NCBI RefSeq assembly: GCF_945957355.1
Contig: NZ_CAMFKM010000006.1
Location: 186,001 to 250,000 of the forward strand
Origin: an uncultured Reyranella sp.
Lineage (GTDB): Bacteria; Pseudomonadota; Alphaproteobacteria; Reyranellales; Reyranellaceae
DNA length: 64,000 nucleotides
Reading direction: 5' to 3'
This document shows positions 58,229 to 64,000 of this stretch, one piece after another. The notes beneath the pieces are model-generated. The model searched no databases, was not told the DNA's origin, and was given only the letters and a program-made list of their open reading frames with translations. The first letter of the stretch is position 1, and every line of letters starts with the position of its first letter. The translations under genes and the position numbers were made by a program.

Positions 58229-59845
58229 CTACTTCAGGTTGACGAAGCGCAGCGGGAAGCTGTTGTCGGCCGGCTGGACCAGGTCGACGTTCTTGCGGGT
58301 CGCCCAGACCAGCGCTTGCTGATGCAGCGGGATGTAGGCGAAATCGTCGACATAGATCTTGGTCGCCTCGGCGATCATGGCGTCACGCTTGGCCTTGTCC
58401 GTTTCTACCTCGACCTTGTTCGACAGCTCGTCGAACTTCTTGTTCGAGTAGCCGCCGGCGTTATAGAGGCCCTTCTTAGCCTTCACGTCCGGCGTCTGGA
58501 TGATCTGCTCGAAGACGTTGTGCACATCGTAGGTCGTCGCCGGCGACCAGCCCAGCATGTAGAAGCTGGTGTTGCTCGGCTTGCCGTCCGCCGTGCTGCG
58601 CAGGATCTTGGCGAAGTAGAGATTGCGCGTCTGGGCTCGCAAATTCACCTTCACGCCGATCTTGGCGAGCATCGCCACGACGGCCTGGCAGATCTTCTCG
58701 TCGTTGACGTAGCGATCATTGGGGCAGTCCATGCCCGTCTCGAAGCCGTTGGGATAGCCGGCATCGGCCAACATCTTCTTGGCCTCTTCCGGCTTCAGCA
58801 GCGCCGGGCGCTTGTCGAGCGCCTTGGTGTAGCCATTGATGCCCGGTGCGACCATCAGGTTGGTCGGGAAGGACTGGCCGCGCATCACGGTGCGCTTGAT
58901 GGCGTCGACGTCGATCGAGCGGTGCATCGCCTCGCGGACGCGCTTGTCCTTGAAGGGGTTCTTGCCCTTGACGTTGGACTCGACCAGCTCGTCGCGCTCC
59001 TGGTCGAAGCCCAGGAACACGACGCGCGTCTCCGGCCCTTCCAGGACCTTGATGTTGGCGTCCTTCTTGAGGTTGTCGGTGTCGGCCGGCGGGACCTCGT
59101 AGGTCATGTCGATGTCGCCCGCCTTGAGCGCGGCGATACGGGTCGCGGCGTTCGCAACCGGCGTGAACACCACCTCGGTGAGGTTATGGACCGGCTTGTC
59201 CCACCAGGTCGGATTCGGGACGAGGACCGTCTTCTCGCCGGCGCGGCGCTCCTTCAGCATGAAGGGGCCGGTGCCCATGGCGTTGCGGGTCGCGAAGTTC
59301 TCTTCGTTCTTGATCATGTCCGCGGGCTGCACGGCATTGTTCTTCTCGGCCCAGGCCTTCGACATGATCGAGATCGACGCCCACTTGTCGGCGAGCAGCG
59401 GATCGGGAACGCTGGTCGTGACCTCGACGCGATGGTCGTTGATCTTCTTGATCTCCTTCATCGAGGAGAAGTTGCCATTGACGTTCGAGCCCGGGCCGTT
59501 GGCGCGGTTGATCGAGAAGATGACGTCGTCCGCGGTGAACGGCGTGCCGTCGCTGAACTTCACGCCTTCGCGGAGGTCGAAGAACCAGGTGGTCGGGCTG
59601 GTCTGGCCCCACTTGGTGGCCAGCGCCGGCTCGAGCTTCAGGTCCTTGTCGCGGCGGACCAGCGGGTCGTAGATGTTGGCCGTGAAGGTGAGGAGGAACG
59701 TCTCCTGGCGGGCATAGGGGTCCATCGAGCTGACGTCGCCCGAGTTGGCCCACTTGAACGTCTTGGCGTCGGCCGACGCAACGAAGCCGAAACCGGCGCA
59801 GGCGAGCGCCGCCAGCGCCACTGAATGCCGCAGTTTGAAGTGCAT
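58229..59845 (-). CDS. dppA: Dipeptide ABC transporter substrate-binding protein, family 5
   Basis: A 538-residue periplasmic protein with a Sec signal (HSVALAALACAGFGFVASADA). SMDPYARQETFLLTFTANIY, LREGVKFSDGTPFTADDVIF, NAMGTGPFMLKERRAGEKT and REAMHRSIDVDAIKRTVMRG are the SBP_bac_5 blocks; AYIPLHQQALVWATRKNVD is near the end. It is the first gene of dppA-B-C-D-F followed by the M20 and DUF6671 genes. It is divergent from the aminotransferase gene with 200 bp between. Confidence 0.94.
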   Translation of the reverse strand: MHFKLRHSVALAALACAGFGFVASADAKTFKWANSGDVSSMDPYARQETFLLTFTANIYDPLVRRDKDLKLEPALATKWGQTSPTTWFFDLREGVKFSDGTPFTADDVIFSINRANGPGSNVNGNFSSMKEIKKINDHRVEVTTSVPDPLLADKWASISIMSKAWAEKNNAVQPADMIKNEENFATRNAMGTGPFMLKERRAGEKTVLVPNPTWWDKPVHNLTEVVFTPVANAATRIAALKAGDIDMTYEVPPADTDNLKKDANIKVLEGPETRVVFLGFDQERDELVESNVKGKNPFKDKRVREAMHRSIDVDAIKRTVMRGQSFPTNLMVAPGINGYTKALDKRPALLKPEEAKKMLADAGYPNGFETGMDCPNDRYVNDEKICQAVVAMLAKIGVKVNLRAQTRNLYFAKILRSTADGKPSNTSFYMLGWSPATTYDVHNVFEQIIQTPDVKAKKGLYNAGGYSNKKFDELSNKVEVETDKAKRDAMIAEATKIYVDDFAYIPLHQQALVWATRKNVDLVQPADNSFPLRFVNLK

Positions 59846-59957
59846 GAATTAACCCCTTCGATGATCCCCGTTCGTCTGCACGAGGGGGCCTCCCCGGCCG
59901 CCGTCCCCGTGTCAGCGATATTTCAGTCAAATTGCACCCCGGCCCTGAGGCCGTCAA

Positions 59958-59987
59958 TTGCACAAAAAATTTGCATGGTCAGATACA
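59958..59987 (+). promoter_or_regulatory. Candidate promoter of the aminotransferase gene
   Basis: TTGCAC (59958-59963) and GATACA (59982-59987) are 18 bp apart, with a predicted start about 50 nt before the ATG at 60046. Three TTGCA-containing sites (near 59931, 59958 and 59971) surround it and might be an operator for this divergent intergenic region. The -10 match is only moderate. Confidence 0.35.
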
Positions 59988-60045
59988 GTGTACTTCGGCC
60001 TCGGGCGGGCTATCGTGCGCGCCATCACAGTCCAGGGGTACCGGC

Positions 60046-61455
60046 ATGAATGACGTTTCTCGCAGCTTCCGCGGCAATTCCAATGCCTCGCGGGACATCG
60101 CGCACCATCTCCACCCGTACACCAACTTCAAGAAGCACGAGCAGACCGGTCCCCTGACCATCGTGCGCGGCCGCGGCGTCTACGTCATGGACGATGACGG
60201 CAAGGAGTACATCGAGGGCATGGCCGGCCTCTGGTCGGCGGCCTTGGGCTTCAGCAACGAGCGGCTGGCAACGGTCGCCTACGAGCAGATGAAGCAGCTG
60301 CCCTTCTATCACGCCTTCAACCAGCGCAGCCACGAGCCCGCGATCAACCTCGCGGAGAAGCTGAAGTCGATGGCGCCCGTCGAGATGTCGAAGGTGTTCT
60401 TCGCCAACTCCGGCTCCGAGGCCAACGACACCGTCGTGAAGATGGTGTGGTACATGAACAATGCGCTGGGCCGCCCGCAGAAGAAGAAGATCGTCTCACG
60501 CACCAAGGGCTACCATGGCGTCACTGTTGCTTCCGCGAGCCTCACCGGCCTGCCGGCCAACCACCGTTCGTTCGACCTGCCGATCCAGGGCGTGCTGCAC
60601 ACGACCTGCCCACACTTCTATCGCTTCGGCGTCGAGGGCGAGACCGAGGAGCAGTTCGCCACGCGCTGCGCCGAGGAACTCGAGGCGCTGATCATCAAGG
60701 AAGGCGGCGCCGACCAGGTGGCCGCGATGATCTGCGAACCGGTGATGGGCGCCGGCGGCGTCATCGTTCCGCCCAAGGGCTACTACGAGAAGATCCAGGC
60801 GGTCTGCACCAAGTACGACATGCTGTTCGTCGCCGACGAGGTGATCTGCGGCTTCGGGCGTACCGGCAATGTCTGGGGCAGCCAGACGATGAACATCAAG
60901 CCGGACATCCTGACCTGCGCCAAGGCGCTGTCGGCATCGTTCCTGCCGATCTCGGCAGTGATGGTGAGCGAGAAGGTGTACCAGGCGCTGATGAGCGAGA
61001 GCGACAAGATCGGCACCTGGGGCCACGGCTTCACCTACTCCGGCCATCCGGTTGCCGCCGCGGTCGCGCTCGAGGCACAGAAGATCTACGACGAGACCGA
61101 CCTGTTCGGCCATGCCAAGCGCATGACCCCGGCCTTCACCAAGCACATCCAGTCGTTCGCCGACCATCCGCTGGTCGGTGAGGCGATGAGCGTCGGCATG
61201 ATGGGCGCGCTCGAGATCGTTGCCGACAAGAAGACGAAGACGCCGTTCGACCTCGTCGCGGTCGGCGCCGGCCTGCGCGTCTACAACCACGCCGTGGCGC
61301 GCGGCCTGTTCATCCGCAACATGGGCGACCGCGTCGCGATCTGCCCGCCGCTGGTCATCAACGAGAGCGAGCTCGCCGACCTGTTCGGCCGCCTGCGCCA
61401 GGCGTTCGACGCCGCCCTGGCGGACCTCAAGTCGGAAGGCCTGTTCAAGGGCTGA
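60046..61455 (+). CDS. Class III PLP-dependent aminotransferase (omega-amino acid type)
   Basis: A 469-residue aminotransferase. FFANSGSEANDTVVKMVWYM (PLP phosphate), KGYHGVTVASASLTGL, FVADEVICGFGRTGNVWG (Asp264 binds the pyridine N) and the Schiff-base Lys293 in DILTCAKALSASFLPISAV are all in place. The long N-terminal segment DIAHHLHPYTNFKKHE fits beta-alanine/putrescine/omega-amine:pyruvate transaminases. The ATG at 60046 has AGGGG upstream. A small membrane protein gene follows after 2 bp. The amine donor is not known; the divergent peptide importer may supply it. Confidence 0.92.
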   Translation: MNDVSRSFRGNSNASRDIAHHLHPYTNFKKHEQTGPLTIVRGRGVYVMDDDGKEYIEGMAGLWSAALGFSNERLATVAYEQMKQLPFYHAFNQRSHEPAINLAEKLKSMAPVEMSKVFFANSGSEANDTVVKMVWYMNNALGRPQKKKIVSRTKGYHGVTVASASLTGLPANHRSFDLPIQGVLHTTCPHFYRFGVEGETEEQFATRCAEELEALIIKEGGADQVAAMICEPVMGAGGVIVPPKGYYEKIQAVCTKYDMLFVADEVICGFGRTGNVWGSQTMNIKPDILTCAKALSASFLPISAVMVSEKVYQALMSESDKIGTWGHGFTYSGHPVAAAVALEAQKIYDETDLFGHAKRMTPAFTKHIQSFADHPLVGEAMSVGMMGALEIVADKKTKTPFDLVAVGAGLRVYNHAVARGLFIRNMGDRVAICPPLVINESELADLFGRLRQAFDAALADLKSEGLFKG

Positions 61456-61457
61456 CC

Positions 61458-61811
61458 ATGAGCGCCGGTTCCGAGGGCGGCGGCGCGACGGCCGTTCGCA
61501 CGCCGCCCTTCGGGACGGGCCAGCGCATCCGCACCCGCGCGATCTGGGCGGTGTCCCTGTTCACCGCCGCGATCCCACCGGCCGTCGTGGGCTTCGGCAT
61601 CTCGACGGCCACCGACGACCAGGTGAATGTCGCACTGCCCCTCGCCCTCCTGTTCTGGGTGCTGGGTTTCTTGTTTGCCCTGTGGGCCGCCGTACCGACG
61701 CTGCGGCACTGGGACGGGCTGCCGGCGCAGACGCGCTGGCTGGGCGCCCTCCCGCTTCTCTCGGTATCGCTTTTCCTCAGCCTCGCCCTCCTCGTTCCGC
61801 TGCTGCGCTAG
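61458..61811 (+). CDS. Small membrane protein of unknown function
   Basis: A 117-residue protein with a polar N-terminus (SAGSEGGGATAVRTPPFGTG) and three membrane helices: AIWAVSLFTAAIPPAVVGFG, LPLALLFWVLGFLFALWAA and WLGALPLLSVSLFLSLALLV. It begins 2 bp behind the aminotransferase stop, so it is co-translated with it. I recognise no family. The region between its stop and hemA carries an FNR-type box. Confidence 0.72.
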   Translation: MSAGSEGGGATAVRTPPFGTGQRIRTRAIWAVSLFTAAIPPAVVGFGISTATDDQVNVALPLALLFWVLGFLFALWAAVPTLRHWDGLPAQTRWLGALPLLSVSLFLSLALLVPLLR

Positions 61812-61833
61812 GTCACTGCGAACCGTTCTCGTT

Positions 61834-61847
61834 TGACACACGTCAAC
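61834..61847 (+). promoter_or_regulatory. FnrL/FixK-type binding site upstream of hemA
   Basis: TTGAC, four bases, GTCAA is a perfect 14 bp inverted site of the alphaproteobacterial FNR family (consensus TTGAC/T-N4-G/ATCAA). Its centre is 74 bp before the hemA ATG, and a TAGAAT hexamer at 61886-61891 would put the centre near -57. In Rhodobacter hemA is controlled by FnrL in the same way. Oxygen control of haem synthesis is therefore likely; the regulator itself is not in the window. Confidence 0.72.
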
Positions 61848-61914
61848 GCGACCAATTGTGGCTGCGGGCAAAAGCGCCTTGCGCCTAGAATGAGTGCGCG
61901 GGAGACACCAGCCC

Positions 61915-63138
61915 ATGGACTACGAAGCTTTCTTCAACGGCCATCTGGGCCGCCTTCGTGACGAAGGGCGATATCGCGTCTTCGCCGAACTGGAGCGCAT
62001 CGTCGGCGCCTTTCCCCGCGCCCGCCTCCATCGCGAAGGTGAATCCCCACGCGACGTCACGGTCTGGTGCAGCAACGACTATCTTGCCATGGGCCAGCAT
62101 CCCGCCGTCGTCGAGGCCATGCAGGCCGCCATCGGCGCGCAGGGCTCGGGCGCCGGCGGCACGCGCAATATCTCCGGCACCAACACGCTCCACGCCGCGC
62201 TGGAGTGCGAGCTTGCCGCGTTGCACGGCAAGGAAGCCGCCCTCGTCTTCACCTCGGGCTACGTCGCCAACGAGACCACCTTGCAGACGCTCGGCGCCAT
62301 GCTGCCGGGCTGCGAGCTCTATTCCGACGCCTTCAATCATGCCTCGATGATCGCGGGCATCCGCCACTCCGGCGCCACCCGCCGCATCTTCCGGCACAAC
62401 GATCCGCGGCATCTCGAGGAACTTCTCGCCGCCGCCGATCCCGAGACGCCGAAGATCGTGGCCTTCGAATCGGTCTATTCGATGGACGGCGACGTCTCGC
62501 CGATCGGCGAGATCTGCGACATCGCCCATCGCTTCGGCGCCCTCACCTATCTCGACGAGGTCCACGCCGTCGGCATGTACGGGCCGCGTGGCGCCGGCGT
62601 CGCCGAACGCGACGGCGTGCTCGACAAGGTCGATATCGTCCAGGCGACGCTCGCCAAGGCGTTCGGCGTTGTCGGCGGCTACATCGCCTCGACGGCGGCC
62701 ACGGTCGACTTCGTGCGCTCCTGCGGTTCGGGCTTCATCTTCACGACCTCGCTGCCGCCGGCAATCGCCGCGGCAGCGCTCGCCAGCGTGCGCCTTGTCA
62801 GCGGCCAGCCGGAGCTGCGCGTCCGCCACCAGGAGCGCGCCGCCACCCTGAAGCGCCGCCTCACTGCCGCCGGCCTGCCGGTGATGCCCTCGACCACGCA
62901 CATCGTGCCGGTCTTCGTGGGCGATGCCGCGCTCTGCAAGCAGGCGAGCGACCTGCTGCTTGACCGGCATGCGATCTACGTGCAGCCGATCAACTACCCC
63001 ACCGTGCCGCGTGGCACCGAGCGCCTGCGCCTCACGCCGACGCCGATGCACAGCGACGACGAGATCGCGCGCCTGGTCACGGCCCTGCAGGATGTGTGGC
63101 AGACGCTGGGCCTCGGCTCCCGCGCCGCTGCGGAATAG
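61915..63138 (+). CDS. hemA: 5-Aminolevulinate synthase (C4/Shemin pathway)
   Basis: A 407-residue PLP enzyme condensing glycine and succinyl-CoA to 5-aminolevulinate, the first step of haem synthesis in Alphaproteobacteria. [37 protein letters not shown] (Asp214, His217) and the Schiff-base Lys248 in [14 protein letters not shown] match; Lys248 has the same number as in Rhodobacter capsulatus ALAS. The ATG at 61915 follows GGGAG; the frame is open from 61894. An FNR-type box is upstream. Confidence 0.96.
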   Translation: MDYEAFFNGHLGRLRDEGRYRVFAELERIVGAFPRARLHREGESPRDVTVWCSNDYLAMGQHPAVVEAMQAAIGAQGSGAGGTRNISGTNTLHAALECELAALHGKEAALVFTSGYVANETTLQTLGAMLPGCELYSDAFNHASMIAGIRHSGATRRIFRHNDPRHLEELLAAADPETPKIVAFESVYSMDGDVSPIGEICDIAHRFGALTYLDEVHAVGMYGPRGAGVAERDGVLDKVDIVQATLAKAFGVVGGYIASTAATVDFVRSCGSGFIFTTSLPPAIAAAALASVRLVSGQPELRVRHQERAATLKRRLTAAGLPVMPSTTHIVPVFVGDAALCKQASDLLLDRHAIYVQPINYPTVPRGTERLRLTPTPMHSDDEIARLVTALQDVWQTLGLGSRAAAE

Positions 63139-63143
63139 CAGCC

Positions 63144-64000
63144 CTACTCCACCGTCCGCATCGACCACAGCCGCGACTTCAGCAGGACAATCGCGATCAT
63201 CAGCAGCATCGCGATCGCGGGGGCCAACAGGGCGGCCTTGAGGCCCCAGATCGAGCAGATCGTGCCGGTGAGGAAGGCGCCGATCGGGCCGCCGCCGCTC
63301 AGGCCGAGTTGGAACAGCGACATCAGCCGCGCGCGGTGCGTCGCAGGCGCCACGATTTGAACCACCGTCCGGCTCTGCGTCATGGTGATGCCGGCGCCCA
63401 GTCCCCAGATGAAGATCAGGGCGAGGAACACCGGGAACGGCGGCAGCATCGCGAGCGACAGCAACACGATGGCGCCGACCAGCACCGCGGTGCCGATCAG
63501 CCGTCCCCGCAGGGTCAGCCGCCGCGCGAGGCCAACCAGCGCCATGCTGGCCACGATGGTGGCGGCCCAGAAGGCCAGGTTCATGTAGGAGAGTTCGGCC
63601 GCACCGCCCGCATAGTGGTCGCGGATCGCCAGCGGCAGCACCGCCATGAACGGGCCGACATAGAAGACGCCGACCCCGAAGTTGAGCAGCAGCACGGGCC
63701 AGATTTGGTCCGACCTCGCGGCGGCCGACACACCCTCGCCGATGCTGCGCCAGAAGCCCGGATGTTCGGTCTTCGGGTGCGGCGGCGGGTCGGGCAGCCG
63801 ACGCACGAAGATGCAGCCCGCCAGGACCATGCCGGAATGCAACAGCAGGAGCGGCAGGGCGCCGAACCGGTCGGCGGTCGAGGCGCAGGCGATGCCCAGA
63901 AGCTGGCCACCGAACTGCAGCGCCGTCGCCAGCGCCACGGCCTTGGGCAGGCCGCCCTTGGGCGCCACGACCGGCAACAGGGCATCGCGTGTCGGGATAG
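63144..64000 (-). CDS. MFS transporter (MFS_3, enterobactin-exporter-like), 5' end outside the window
   Basis: The minus frame is open to the window edge, giving the C-terminal 285 residues of a carrier. It enters at IPTRDALLPVVAPKGGLPKA, then helices GGQLLGIACASTADRFG, VLLLNFGVGVFYVGPFMAVL, IFIWGLGAGITMTQSRTVVQ and a final LAPAIAMLLMIAIVLL. The pattern of MFS_3 (EntS-like) exporters is clear, but the N-terminal helices with motif A lie beyond position 64000. It converges on hemA with a 5 bp gap. Confidence 0.86.
   Translation of the reverse strand, partial: IPTRDALLPVVAPKGGLPKAVALATALQFGGQLLGIACASTADRFGALPLLLLHSGMVLAGCIFVRRLPDPPPHPKTEHPGFWRSIGEGVSAAARSDQIWPVLLLNFGVGVFYVGPFMAVLPLAIRDHYAGGAAELSYMNLAFWAATIVASMALVGLARRLTLRGRLIGTAVLVGAIVLLSLAMLPPFPVFLALIFIWGLGAGITMTQSRTVVQIVAPATHRARLMSLFQLGLSGGGPIGAFLTGTICSIWGLKAALLAPAIAMLLMIAIVLLKSRLWSMRTVE

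Noticed and set aside
58112..59824. 570-codon plus-strand open frame antisense to dppA
   Set aside because: Shadow of the binding protein; the minus strand has a signal peptide and family-5 motifs.

Overview
The window is high-GC, gene-dense chromosomal DNA from an alphaproteobacterium. The evidence is a C4-pathway 5-aminolevulinate synthase (HemA) with its PLP lysine at residue 248 and an FnrL/FixK-type box upstream, a DksA with the alphaproteobacterial CxxT-x17-SxxA pattern, an EipB (DUF1849) envelope protein, and many TctAB, CaiB/BaiF and dipeptide-ABC genes. The mix would suit a soil or water heterotroph of the Rhodospirillales/Reyranella type; that placement is an inference. I see no insertion sequence, prophage, CRISPR array, rRNA operon or plasmid origin. 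There is one tRNA and one probable small RNA.

Layout. 1-8.2 kb: a broken-off APH-fold kinase gene, a TauE/SafE exporter, then a TctB-TctA importer with an HMG-CoA-lyase-like enzyme, a cupin and a class III CoA-transferase (import, CoA activation and cleavage of a carboxylate), followed by a DUF6134/SCP2-like/hydrolase trio. 8.2-13.6 kb (minus): rhodanese, AMP-dependent ligase, DUF3237, LysE, glutamine-dependent NAD synthetase and tRNA-Val(GAC). 13.7-18 kb: N-formylglutamate amidohydrolase, an apparent anti-Shine-Dalgarno sRNA on the minus strand, an M81 peptidase and an N-acyl-D-amino-acid deacylase. 18-23.9 kb: dksA, a bufferin-type RiPP copper-buffering operon (bufA-bufB-bufC), DUF3553, mobA, a FAH-fold hydratase, the PdeM nuclease and EipB.

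23.9-30.2 kb: photolyase, flavin oxidoreductase, DUF1365, cyclopropane-fatty-acid-synthase-like methyltransferase and a GPH-type MFS carrier. This set resembles the light/singlet-oxygen lipid-remodelling genes of Rhodobacter. 30.2-34.6 kb (minus): an ECF sigma factor, membrane anti-sigma, CnrX/Spy-like periplasmic sensor, DUF1800 and DUF1501 in one tight operon; to me this is the least understood module. 34.6-46.3 kb: a gamma-glutamyltransferase-family protein without the usual substrate arginine, a small membrane ORF, YqhA, MscS-type channel, Baeyer-Villiger monooxygenase, small lipoprotein, quinone-reductase-like flavoprotein, DUF333 protein, DHA2 exporter, TspO, DUF1345 and a TRIC-type channel.

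46.4-64 kb: pyrE, then a family-5 ABC importer (binding protein and two permeases but no ATPases) with an aspartoacylase-like amidohydrolase, a composite palindrome, a DUF6671 protein, an M20 amidohydrolase and a complete second dipeptide ABC system on the minus strand. Next come a class III aminotransferase, a small membrane protein, hemA and a truncated MFS gene. The repeated association of peptide importers with amidohydrolases (M81, D-aminoacylase, GGT-like, AstE-like, M20, N-formylglutamate amidohydrolase) suggests a scavenger of N-acylated amino acids and peptides.
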